Positions 1-8,128 of a DNA stretch of 21,722 nucleotides are shown here, piece after piece. The position numbers and the translations under genes were made by a program. Below the pieces are notes generated by a model. The model was not told the DNA's origin and did no database searches. It saw nothing but the letters and a program-made list of their open reading frames with translations. The DNA is from Planctomycetota bacterium (GTDB lineage: Bacteria > Planctomycetota > GCA-002687715 > DRQF01). Where the stretch lies: the NCBI GenBank assembly GCA_024275615.1, contig JAJRYU010000319.1:1-21722 (forward strand), written 5' to 3'. Numbering within the stretch: position 1 is the first letter of the stretch; every line of letters begins with the position of its first letter.

Positions 1-174
1 ACTTTTAGCGCTAAGTTCTTCGAAGTTTATGCCGCAGTTCACCCCATTCATGACGACTTCAAGGATAGACGTCAGCATGTCTACAACCTCTATCCCCTCT
101 TAGTTCATGTTCGCCTCTTTGGGGGTGGTTATGTCGAGCAACTGAGCAATCATCTCGCTCGATTGGAAGCTTGA
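1..174 (+). CDS. Fructosamine/ketosamine-3-kinase family protein, C-terminal fragment
   Basis: An open frame enters from the left edge in frame 1 and ends with TGA at 172-174, giving 57 residues. The fragment contains RRQHVYNLYPLLVHVRLFGG, which matches the conserved C-terminal helix region of the fructosamine kinase family (E. coli YniA type, R-x-L-Y-x-L-Y-x-L-L-N-H-x-x-L-F-G-G). These enzymes phosphorylate sugar amines on glycated proteins or small molecules so that the adduct falls off; they act in the cytoplasm. The kinase core and ATP-binding residues lie outside the window, so activity cannot be judged. The gene converges on the next one with only 24 bases between their stop codons. The family call rests on this short C-terminal motif alone. 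Confidence 0.8.
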   Translation, partial: TFSAKFFEVYAAVHPIHDDFKDRRQHVYNLYPLLVHVRLFGGGYVEQLSNHLARLEA

Positions 175-198
175 TCACGTTTATGTGCGCTCATTCGT

Positions 199-2487
199 TC
201 AGGATTCAAAGGCGAGACTTCGCACCTCTTCTTCGCTCAAGAGGTGGAGTTGATGCAAGAGCATTCGGTCGGGAGAAATCGTCGGAAAATCCTCAAGGCG
301 TGCATCCAAGCGAATGAGAAAACGAGAGAGAAGATTCTTGTAACCCTGGGCGTGGGGACCACTCGCTTTGCCTTTCGGCAGCGCACGTACCAATTCGGCA
401 AGGACCAAATGAGGACTCTTGGCGTAACGTAAGGCATGGAGCGCCGCGGCTTCTTCCAGTTCTGCCATGATGCCCAATGACGAGAAGCCGCCACGAAGGA
501 CCAAGAGCAGGTTGGGAAGAACTTGGCGCCACATAGGAAGGTAGTTGAAGCTGTCGAAGAGATGACCTTGCTCATGAATACGCACGGAATCAAGTAGCAA
601 CAGATCACCATGTTGCTCGTAGGCCTTCAAGACCAAGGCCTCGGCTGCCGCCGCCGGATATGCCAAACTCATCCTTTCACTGGAACCATGAGCTGAGAGA
701 CCCAGTGTTTGACTGATGTTTCGTTTCACTTCCGTAGGTTGAGCAACCAAGCTGGACAGTCTCTTCTTCCAAGGCATGAGAATATCCAGGTCAATAAAAT
801 AGGTTCCAAAGAGTGCTCGGCCAGCGCTATCGCCAAATGACTCGTCTTGTGACCTGACCGCAACCATGCCGCCTATGACTTCAAAACAGCCCTGATCACC
901 AGGCGAATTGTCGGGAAAGATGCGACGGGGTCCGGAAATCATGGTGAAAACTAATGCTTGAGTACTGGCGCCAGCCAGCCTACCGGCGAACATGATTTGG
1001 TTGTATTGCCGCAAGTAACCGTTGACCGTGCCCGCCATGGCTTTGGATGCGTCAAGAGCCGATCCGACAAGAGGTAAGCCGAGGATTGCCTCTTTTTGGT
1101 CGCAAGCATAACCCGTCTCTTCTTCAATGACCGCTGCCACTCGCCCCAAAAATACTCTCAGCGACTCGGCGTGGTCTAAGGTGGCGTCGTCCTTGATACC
1201 GTCCACCAAGATCTGCATCCTGGCAAGAACACGGCGGTGTGCCCTCAGTTCGTGGGCAAGCGTTCGCTTCTCTTTGTTCTCCACCAATTGGGACTCTAGG
1301 AGCCGATGGGTTTCATCAAGGAATCCAGCATGCAAGAATGCGCGGCATAGCCTCAAATCGTCCTGCCCGCCATTGTTGCTGGGGAATTCGAGCGTCTCCT
1401 TCAAGCTTTCGATCGGCTCGGCCAGTGGCATGTCTTGAACCTGGTAGATCTTGGTCCAGGCAGTAAACCAGACCTGGGGCGGGGTCCCGAAGAGATCTAA
1501 GATACGAGAAGACGGCGTACCGAGCTTGAGAGATTTTGCAACAGCCTGCTCTTGAGCGATGAAGCTCCCTTCGATCTCCTTGATCTGGGCAAGATAGAGA
1601 AAATCGTCAGCACTTCTTGGGACCTCTGGAATAGTCCTTAGCGCCGTGTCTGCCGCCAAGAAACCCAGAGCGCCCCCGCGCTCGGCCCTGGCCAAAGACA
1701 AGAGTAAGGACCGCGCTTCTCTGTTGGTTGGCTCTAGTTCAATGACACGTTCAAGGGCAACTTCTTCGTCAGCAGTTTTTCCTGATCGCCCCGCAAGTCT
1801 TGCCTTGAGGAGCCAGCTCGATGACGAGTAGGGGTCTTGTTGGAGTAGTCGGTTGAGAACGCCATTGGCCTCACTATAGCGAGTTTGAGACAAAAGGAGG
1901 CGTACCAGGAGATGACGCGATCGCTTGTGCCCAGGTTGGGCTGCCAAGGCATGATTGAGTCTTTGGAAGGCCAGATCGATACGACCTGTGACGGTCGCTA
2001 TCCAAGCGAGGCCATAGTGCCCCCAAGCCGAATCCGGAGATAGACGGGCGGCAAGTGCAAACTGGCTTTCCTGATCTTCCAAGGGGTGAAGCAGCCGCCC
2101 AAGAAGATAGTGGGCTTCTGCGGAATCCGGTGCGTCGGCGACAATCTTGCGATAGTCTCTGAGCAGGTTGATATGCTCATACCGATCCAAACGCAATTGT
2201 TGCCAAGCACGGTGAGCCGGAACGTGAAGAGGGCGTGCAGCGACGAGAGCAGCGAGTTTTGCTTCTGCTTCTTCACTGCGCCCCTTGCGGATTAGCTCAA
2301 GAGCTGCGTCGAAAACGGGGTCTTCGGGAGCGGGGGCACCATGATGGAGAAATCCAGACGAACACGCCGTCATTGTCAGTGAAACGACCACCAAAGTCAT
2401 CAACCAGAATCCACGGATCATTCGAGATATCGCTGGTATTTTGCAAGAATCTCGCATGTTGACCGCCATCTGATGAAATTTGGGCAT
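199..2487 (-). CDS. TPR-repeat lipoprotein with a HEQGH metallopeptidase-like motif
   Basis: A 762-residue protein. A hydrophobic segment ending in TMTACSSG (lipobox, Cys about residue 42) indicates a lipoprotein. Residues about 47-270 form tetratricopeptide-like helix pairs, with motifs such as AHYLLGRLLHPLEDQ and LKARLAGRSGKTADEEVALE. The C-terminal third carries HEQGH at residues 638-642 and a glutamate cluster (AELEEAAA, E676/E678/E679) about 36 residues later. This fits the HExxH...E layout of zinc gluzincin peptidases, although no named peptidase family was recognised. The start is uncertain: in-frame ATGs also lie at 2457 and 2421, and the one at 2421 gives the most ordinary lipoprotein signal (MIRGFWLM...), but none has a strong ribosome binding site. 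The gene is divergent from the exported protein that begins at 2536. The substrate is unknown; the protein could be a TPR scaffold with a degenerate peptidase fold. Confidence 0.85.
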   Translation of the reverse strand: MPKFHQMAVNMRDSCKIPAISRMIRGFWLMTLVVVSLTMTACSSGFLHHGAPAPEDPVFDAALELIRKGRSEEAEAKLAALVAARPLHVPAHRAWQQLRLDRYEHINLLRDYRKIVADAPDSAEAHYLLGRLLHPLEDQESQFALAARLSPDSAWGHYGLAWIATVTGRIDLAFQRLNHALAAQPGHKRSRHLLVRLLLSQTRYSEANGVLNRLLQQDPYSSSSWLLKARLAGRSGKTADEEVALERVIELEPTNREARSLLLSLARAERGGALGFLAADTALRTIPEVPRSADDFLYLAQIKEIEGSFIAQEQAVAKSLKLGTPSSRILDLFGTPPQVWFTAWTKIYQVQDMPLAEPIESLKETLEFPSNNGGQDDLRLCRAFLHAGFLDETHRLLESQLVENKEKRTLAHELRAHRRVLARMQILVDGIKDDATLDHAESLRVFLGRVAAVIEEETGYACDQKEAILGLPLVGSALDASKAMAGTVNGYLRQYNQIMFAGRLAGASTQALVFTMISGPRRIFPDNSPGDQGCFEVIGGMVAVRSQDESFGDSAGRALFGTYFIDLDILMPWKKRLSSLVAQPTEVKRNISQTLGLSAHGSSERMSLAYPAAAAEALVLKAYEQHGDLLLLDSVRIHEQGHLFDSFNYLPMWRQVLPNLLLVLRGGFSSLGIMAELEEAAALHALRYAKSPHLVLAELVRALPKGKASGPHAQGYKNLLSRFLIRLDARLEDFPTISPDRMLLHQLHLLSEEEVRSLAFES

Positions 2488-2535
2488 GAGTGTAACTTCT
2501 CGCCATGGTCGTTTTTCAAGAGGAACGGAGCCCTC

Positions 2536-4752
2536 ATGTTTATGCGGATTATCATAACACTGATCTTAGCCAGCGTGTCGAGCCTACCGACCTCAGGCCA
2601 AGAGTGGGTTCGATTGGGTGATGGCCAAATCGCCTGGGCGCGCCCGGCGCCAACGCTCATTCCCCAGGCGGCTCCCATCGTTCTCAAGACCCACGGACTG
2701 AGGCGCCTCCTGTCAAAGCTCTGGTTTGTTGGTGGCAAACCATTTCCTAGACTTGCCCCCGGGGGTGCCCTTGTGGAATTGGCAAGAATCCTCAACAGCC
2801 AACCTGGAATGAAAGCTGTCCATCTCGAACGGCCAATCTACTTTGGTTTCTATCATCCTTCTGCACTGGAACACGTTCGCACCGTCAAGAACGCGACAAC
2901 CGCGTCAGAAATCCTACAGCACGCCGTTGTGGTCTTGCCAATTACATCCGAAAAAAAATTCTACCGTTCCCTCGACTCGCGCTTTGAGAGAATCAAGAAC
3001 AACGACGCTCAGGTTCGGCTCTACCGTCTACAGGCCGATCAACTTGACTACGAAGCATGGACGAAAGCGACATTGGCGGGGCGCATCGATCCCCAAGAAG
3101 TGGCCCCCGAAGGATTCGCGCGCTCTGGTGACAATCAGCTCTACTGCCGAAGCAATGGCACCTTTGTTGCCATGACTGCCAACCCAACCATCGCCAAGGA
3201 TCTCGCGCGTCTCGATTCACGACAACAATGGACCTTATTAGAGACTCCAAGTTCCGTGTTGCCACAAGTGAGCGACCCCACCGTCGCCACCCGGCTGTGC
3301 CAGGAATCTTTTCTCAACCCAAGAGCCGACATTACTGTTGCGTTCCGCCTCGTCGGAAAAGGGGCGGTTGGTCCTTCGTTCTTCAAGGACCGCCTGAATG
3401 CTCTCATCAACCGTTTCGAATCGAAAGCTCAGGGCAGTGTTGCAGATCCAGGCGCCACCTCGGCGTTGCGCGCCTTCTCGCAGACCCTAGTCAATCTTGT
3501 CGGCGCCGACTTTGAAGAAATCGCGGCTTTAGAGGCATCCCTCGTTCTTGTTGGTACAGATTTTGACGTGACAATTCTAACCAAGGATGCGCGCCCGCAA
3601 CCCGTGTCCAGTGCGCCGACCAACCAGTCGGCTCAAGCAGAGCATCTTGAACGCGGTCGAGTTCCTCAAGATGTAACGGCAGCCGGTTGGGGTGAGGTGA
3701 GTCTCGGTTCAAGGCTGAAAAAAATCTACGTTGACCTCATCGCCCCACTGAGTGGACTTTATTGGCCTTTCGCCACAGCGATTCCAAGAACAGTAAGAGC
3801 AGGTGACGTCTCTTCCTTGGGCACGTTTACATATTACCTTGATGTTGATCCCAAACGCGGGTTCTTGTTTGTCGAATCGCTCAAGTCAGCAAGTAAGCCG
3901 TCGACGGAAAAGGAAGTCCACAACCGTGTCATGTCGCAGACCATTTTGGGCCGAACGCTCTTTCGGGTGAGCCCGGATAGAACGCTTCGTTTTCACCAGT
4001 TGAAGCAAGTCGATGGCCGAGGCGTTTATCTGTACCGATTTGTTGGCAACAAACGCAGCTTCATCTGGGAGCACCAAACAGCACTGGAATCTGCGCTTTC
4101 AAGGCTCGTCGAACAACCCTACGCCGTTGCTGTGACCTGGTACAAGGAGCGCCTAATCTATGCATGCGCTGAGCACCCTCTTGCCGCACTTAGACAGGCC
4201 TTGGCGCTACAAGACTTGCCAGCAACATCCGCGCTCCCTCGCGGCTCCTTTGCCAATCCCCCTGCGATTGAGTTTTCTGGATACTTTCGTCCCAGAGCCA
4301 TTCAAGACTTCCTAATGACTGCCCCAAGAGCAGTCGCCAAGTCGCGGGGTCACGTTTTGCGGGTCCTCGTCGGTCGTGATCAAGCTATCAGGCAGATCCA
4401 CTTGAGAGGACCGATTGACTTTCTCGGCGATTTGAAAGCCATGCTTGCTGTCACCCGATTCCAACGTCAGACAGTTCTTAGCCGACAACGCATGCTCCTC
4501 CTCAGACGAGCGCTGCTGCGACAGATTCGCGAGGAAACAGCCATCAAGACGCTGTCTTCTCTGTTTGAAGCTCATGAGGAGAAGGCGGCCGTTCTGCCAC
4601 CCTACTATCGATTCGCTCTGAATGACGCATGGGGCCGCCCCTTCATTTTGCGAGAAGAGAACGGCGGCAAGTTTGTGCTCAAGAGTCTTGGCGAAGATGG
4701 TGCCCAAGGTGGCAGTGATGCGGCGACGGATCTTGTCTTAGTTATCCAATGA
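2536..4752 (+). CDS. Exported protein of unknown function with GspG-like C-terminal end
   Basis: A 738-residue protein. The ATG at 2536 is preferred over the upstream in-frame ATG at 2473 because CGGAG lies five bases before it and the product then begins with a short basic, hydrophobic signal sequence (MFMRIIITLILASVSS, likely cleaved after about residue 20). The body is long, mixed alpha/beta and not clearly assignable; its layout recalls large exported proteins of the DUF3352 kind, but this is a weak impression. The last 45 residues contain NDAWGRPF, then FVLKSLGEDGAQGGSDAATD. This matches the pseudopilin GspG pattern D-x-W-G-x-P ... S-x-G-x-D-G-x-x-G-G ... D, whose acidic residues bind calcium in known GspG proteins. 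There is no N-terminal prepilin methylation segment, so it is not an ordinary pseudopilin. It is divergent from the HEQGH lipoprotein gene, and the two might share a control region. Confidence 0.85.
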   Translation: MFMRIIITLILASVSSLPTSGQEWVRLGDGQIAWARPAPTLIPQAAPIVLKTHGLRRLLSKLWFVGGKPFPRLAPGGALVELARILNSQPGMKAVHLERPIYFGFYHPSALEHVRTVKNATTASEILQHAVVVLPITSEKKFYRSLDSRFERIKNNDAQVRLYRLQADQLDYEAWTKATLAGRIDPQEVAPEGFARSGDNQLYCRSNGTFVAMTANPTIAKDLARLDSRQQWTLLETPSSVLPQVSDPTVATRLCQESFLNPRADITVAFRLVGKGAVGPSFFKDRLNALINRFESKAQGSVADPGATSALRAFSQTLVNLVGADFEEIAALEASLVLVGTDFDVTILTKDARPQPVSSAPTNQSAQAEHLERGRVPQDVTAAGWGEVSLGSRLKKIYVDLIAPLSGLYWPFATAIPRTVRAGDVSSLGTFTYYLDVDPKRGFLFVESLKSASKPSTEKEVHNRVMSQTILGRTLFRVSPDRTLRFHQLKQVDGRGVYLYRFVGNKRSFIWEHQTALESALSRLVEQPYAVAVTWYKERLIYACAEHPLAALRQALALQDLPATSALPRGSFANPPAIEFSGYFRPRAIQDFLMTAPRAVAKSRGHVLRVLVGRDQAIRQIHLRGPIDFLGDLKAMLAVTRFQRQTVLSRQRMLLLRRALLRQIREETAIKTLSSLFEAHEEKAAVLPPYYRFALNDAWGRPFILREENGGKFVLKSLGEDGAQGGSDAATDLVLVIQ

Positions 4753-4790
4753 ATTTGTGGTCCGAATCCTTAGGAAGTGTCGTCTTTGTT

Positions 4791-4927
4791 GATGACGGCA
4801 CCGAGCCGGGGACGACACCAAAACTGATTTATTGAAAGTCGTAACCGGGCAAATCGAAAATCGGGAGAGGATGTGTGTCCAAGGTTCCTCGTGGGAACCA
4901 AGTCGCACTCGGCTCGGTGCGGTCGTC
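4791..4927. repeat. Long inverted repeat with internal hairpins in a convergent gap
   Basis: Arms 4791-4808 and 4910-4927 pair over 18 positions with one mismatch and one G-T wobble; the core GCACCGAGCCG / CGGCTCGGTGC is perfect. Inside are a hairpin GGTTCC-TCGTG-GGAACC at about 4883-4899 and a weaker pairing of ACGAC (4812-4816) with GTCGT near 4840. The element lies between two convergent genes and ends directly against the ribD stop codon. No T-tract follows either arm, so it is not a classical intrinsic terminator. The size and terminal repeats also suit a small non-autonomous mobile element (MITE), but no convincing target duplication is visible beyond TT. Confidence 0.7.
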
Positions 4928-6022
4928 TTATAGGCAACGCCCAATTAGGCGGATATCTGGTCCGATCTGATCAACATGGAGCCATTCACAATCGATCGTG
5001 TCGGCAATCAACTCGACATCGCGCCCAACAATGGCTGCCATTCCAGAACCATCACCCAAGATCTTCGGCGCCACAAAAGCGAGGATGAGGTCGACACTCT
5101 TTGCGGCGAAAAATGAGCCCAGGACTCTTGGGCCACCTTCAATGAGCACGCGTCCGATTCCACGCGACTTCAGATCCGTGAGTACGGCGTGAACATCAAC
5201 TCCAGTCTCTTGTGGCGGACAAGGAACAACGACTGCTCCATGAGCCTCTAATCGTTTGGCTCTTTCGGCTTCGGCATCGTTTCGGCAGTAGATCAAAGGC
5301 GCTTGCTGGGCCGCAGTCACCACCAAAGCGTCTTCGGGGGTGCGAAGAGTGCTGTCCAAAATGACTGGGCGCGGAGACGCACCTTCAACGTGCCTCACCG
5401 TGAGGGCTGGATTGTCTGCCAAGACCGTGGAGACACCAACAAGAATAGCGTCGCATCTCGCTCTCTCTTCGTGTACCGCAATCCGTGCGGGTTTGTTGGT
5501 GATCCACCGAGAATCTCCCGTCCTTGTGGCGATCTTTCCGTCCAAGGTTGACGCCCATTTGGCAACAACGATGGGCCGTGTACTTTGCAATCCAAGGGCG
5601 AAATTCTCGATAAGCCGCTGCGAATCTTCTGCCAAGACCCCGGTCACAACGCCAATACCAGCCGATTCGAGAAGCGGAATCGCTCGGCCAGCGTGCTTGG
5701 GGTTGGGATCAAGAGCGCCAATTACGACTTTCTTTATGCCACTATCCATGATCGCCTGAGTACAAGGCGGCGTTCTTCCTGTGGTTGAGCAAGGCTCCAA
5801 ACTAACGTAGAGATCAGCGCCGAAAGACGCCTCGCCAGCCTCAAGCAAGGCAACCACTTCAGCATGAGGACCACCGAGAGAAGAATGAAATCCCCGGCCG
5901 ACAATGCCTCCTTCTTGGACGACGACGGCACCGACACAAGGGTTGGGTTCAACGAAACCCACACCTTGGCGGGCCAGCCGAATGCACTCACCCATGAATT
6001 TCTGCTCAAGGGTTTGCGTCAT
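4928..6022 (-). CDS. ribD: Bifunctional riboflavin biosynthesis protein RibD (deaminase/reductase)
   Basis: A 364-residue protein, the usual length for RibD. The N-terminal zinc deaminase domain shows HAE at residues 53-55 and PCSTTGRTPPC with zinc-binding cysteines at 78 and 87; it deaminates the pyrimidine made by GTP cyclohydrolase II. The C-terminal domain, from about residue 147, shows the reductase motifs KWASTLDGKIAT, ILVGVSTVLADNPALTVR and VLIEGGPRVLGSFF; it reduces the ribosyl side chain with NADPH. Both halves look intact. The ATG lies two bases after the miaB stop codon (TAG-CT-ATG) and has no ribosome binding site of its own outside miaB, so translation is probably coupled to miaB. 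The other riboflavin genes are not in the window. Confidence 0.96.
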   Translation of the reverse strand: MTQTLEQKFMGECIRLARQGVGFVEPNPCVGAVVVQEGGIVGRGFHSSLGGPHAEVVALLEAGEASFGADLYVSLEPCSTTGRTPPCTQAIMDSGIKKVVIGALDPNPKHAGRAIPLLESAGIGVVTGVLAEDSQRLIENFALGLQSTRPIVVAKWASTLDGKIATRTGDSRWITNKPARIAVHEERARCDAILVGVSTVLADNPALTVRHVEGASPRPVILDSTLRTPEDALVVTAAQQAPLIYCRNDAEAERAKRLEAHGAVVVPCPPQETGVDVHAVLTDLKSRGIGRVLIEGGPRVLGSFFAAKSVDLILAFVAPKILGDGSGMAAIVGRDVELIADTIDCEWLHVDQIGPDIRLIGRCL

Positions 6023-6024
6023 AG

Positions 6025-7377
6025 CTAAACCAATTCGCCAAAGAGTGTGAGCGCCGTCACGTCGACAATACGGACTTTGACGAACTCACCAGTAAAGTCC
6101 CTTTCGGCGCGGAAAACAACAATCCAATTCTGTGAGGTGCGCCCGAACCACCGCGTTGCGTCGCGCTTCGAAATTCCTTCCACCAGAATCTCGTGCTCTT
6201 CACCAATCCTGGCTTGGTGCAGACGTTTCGACATGGCCTCTTGCTCAGCAAGCAAAATCTGATTGCGTTCTTTTTTCTTCTCAGTGGGCACGTCGTCAGG
6301 CAGACTGCGGGCGGCTTTTGTGCCACTTCTCACGCTATATTTGAAGACGAATGATGTTTGGAATTCAATGTCCCTGAGAAGTTGAACACTCTCGGCGAAG
6401 TCTTCATCTGTCTCCCCAGGAGAGCCGACGATCCAATCCGTGGCCATCGACATGTCGGGGACGACACGCCGAATCATATCGATTGTGCGCCGATAGCTCT
6501 CGACGTTGTGACCCCGATTCATGCGTTTGAGGATGCGATCCGAACCCGTCTGAACCGGTAGGTGAAGATACCGGGAATGAACCGGATTGTCGCGAATAAC
6601 TCGCATGAGTTCTTCATCAATGTGAGTGGGATGGGAAGTGATGAACTGGAGACGCTTCAGCCCTTTCAGTTTGCCAAGGCGATCCAAAAGACGTGCGAGA
6701 TTCTCACCCCGATTGAGGTCGAGCCCATAGGTGTTGACTCTCTGCCCAAGCAATGTGACCTGCTGCACGCCGTCGTCGATAAGTGCCCGCACCTCGTCTT
6801 CGATACTCTGAGGATCTCGGCTGCGCTCTCGACCTTGAGTAAAAGGAACAATGCAAAAGGTGCAAAACTTGTCACACCCACGCATGATGGTCACGAACGC
6901 TTGATGCTGGACCGGACGCTGGGTGATGTCCCGTTGATAACTGACTTCACCACCATCGATGGCGATCACACGATCCTTGTGTTCCAGTTCCCTGACGAAT
7001 TCGGCAACATCTTCAAACCTCTGTGTCCCCACCACCAAGTCCACGTGAGGCGCTCTTTTGAAGATGATCTCTTTTTGGTTTTGAGCCATACACCCCATGA
7101 CACCAATGACAGTGTCTGGTTTTTCGGCTTTGAGGCGCTTGAGGGCCCCCAATCGTCCAAAAATTCGCTCTTCGGCGTGCTCGCGTACGCTGCAGGCGTA
7201 GTAGAGAATAACATCGGCCTCGTCGATTGACTCGCAGCGGATGAAACCATCGTCCCGCAAGCGCCCCACCACAAGCTCGGCGTCGTTCTTGTTCATTTGG
7301 CAACCAAAGTCTTCCATGAAAACCCGGCGCACAGGTTGGGTTTGTCGGGCTTCAGGCGAATCGATGCTCTTTTCCAT
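6025..7377 (-). CDS. miaB: tRNA-2-methylthio-N6-dimethylallyladenosine synthase MiaB
   Basis: A radical-SAM methylthiotransferase of 450 residues from the ATG at 7377. That start is preceded by GAGAGAG and gives MEKSID; in-frame GTG 7407 and ATG 7398 would add up to 10 residues. The N-terminal UPF0004 domain has the three cluster-binding cysteines in DFGCQMNKND (C26), YYACSVRE (C62) and GVMGCMAQ (C96). The radical-SAM cluster motif RGCDKFCTFC gives C168, C172 and C175. GSPGETDEDF lies in the core, and a TRAM-like tail binds RNA. The enzyme adds a methylthio group to i6A37 in tRNAs reading UNN codons. MiaB is preferred over MtaB or RimO from the GCQMN and ACSVRE motifs. It forms a two-gene operon with ribD. 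Confidence 0.95.
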   Translation of the reverse strand: MEKSIDSPEARQTQPVRRVFMEDFGCQMNKNDAELVVGRLRDDGFIRCESIDEADVILYYACSVREHAEERIFGRLGALKRLKAEKPDTVIGVMGCMAQNQKEIIFKRAPHVDLVVGTQRFEDVAEFVRELEHKDRVIAIDGGEVSYQRDITQRPVQHQAFVTIMRGCDKFCTFCIVPFTQGRERSRDPQSIEDEVRALIDDGVQQVTLLGQRVNTYGLDLNRGENLARLLDRLGKLKGLKRLQFITSHPTHIDEELMRVIRDNPVHSRYLHLPVQTGSDRILKRMNRGHNVESYRRTIDMIRRVVPDMSMATDWIVGSPGETDEDFAESVQLLRDIEFQTSFVFKYSVRSGTKAARSLPDDVPTEKKKERNQILLAEQEAMSKRLHQARIGEEHEILVEGISKRDATRWFGRTSQNWIVVFRAERDFTGEFVKVRIVDVTALTLFGELV

Positions 7378-8128
7378 GGATGACTCTCTCAGGAACATCA
7401 GCAACACTGATCTTTCCGGACACAGAAGAAACGTGAGCGAAGATTCTAACCGGCCCTATGTTCCCAACAAGAATGGCCAGTACATATCCAACCACCAGCC
7501 CGGCTTTATTCATGAGATTGTGGCCACTTACGGTCAAAAATTCACCTACATGCTTCAAGTCGATCCCAAAGGCCCATTCTTCGACTCAGCGCCAATTACC
7601 CTGTGAATGTTCAATGGATGCAGAGTGCCCAATCATCGTTCCCATTCACCATGAAGAGCCCTGAGGAGGCTAGATTCCCGACTTCTCAGACCATTTGACA
7701 CTTTTGGCGTTACGAAAGGCACAAGGGTCGTCCGTGTCAAAACGACACGAACTATAGCTTTATTGGGCATCCCTTGCTGTCCACTAACACGGAAGCCAAT
7801 CTCTTACTTTCTGGACTTGTGCGCCAATCACGTGGTCCAGGGGTGCTGACCCGGCAAGGCATTGCGCGCCAACGAGACGTTCTTCTCTTGGCATGTTCAA
7901 TCGGTTTCGTCGTCTCACCGTTCTTTGTTGATGATGGTCTGATGTAAACGGTTTGACGGGCGAATCGTCCCTGCCTAGGGGAACATCAGCTGTCTCATCT
8001 TGCTGCGGCTTGCGGGTAGAATTCTATCCGTGAATCTTGGTCAAAGGAACTGCCGGCGTAGACCTATCATTGAGTTTATTTTCATAAGTTCGCTGAAGCC
8101 CTGGCGTGCAAAGATTCTCTGGGATTCC
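7378..8128. other. Gene-poor stretch of about 750 bp
   Basis: No convincing gene was found. Short open frames occur on both strands near the miaB start, but they lack ribosome binding sites and recognisable motifs. The one small structure noted is the inverted repeat CGTGTC-aaaac-GACACG at 7733-7749, just before an AT-rich TATAGC. TTGACA occurs at 7695-7700, but no matching -10 box was seen at 16-18 bases. The stretch presumably holds the miaB promoter and the 3' end of the glycoside hydrolase transcript. It could also be a decayed gene. Confidence 0.5.

Noticed and set aside
6562..7230. 222-residue plus-strand ORF
   Set aside because: Antisense to the conserved radical-SAM core of miaB; a frame shadow.
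7352..7558. 68-residue minus-strand ORF with a hydrophobic segment upstream of miaB
   Set aside because: It needs a TTG start or an internal ATG without a ribosome binding site, and it overlaps the miaB start in another frame.
7241..7606. 121-residue plus-strand ORF across the miaB start
   Set aside because: Its first half is antisense to miaB, no ribosome binding site precedes it, and no family motif is visible.
7695..7700. TTGACA as a -35 box
   Set aside because: No acceptable -10 box at 16-18 bases downstream.
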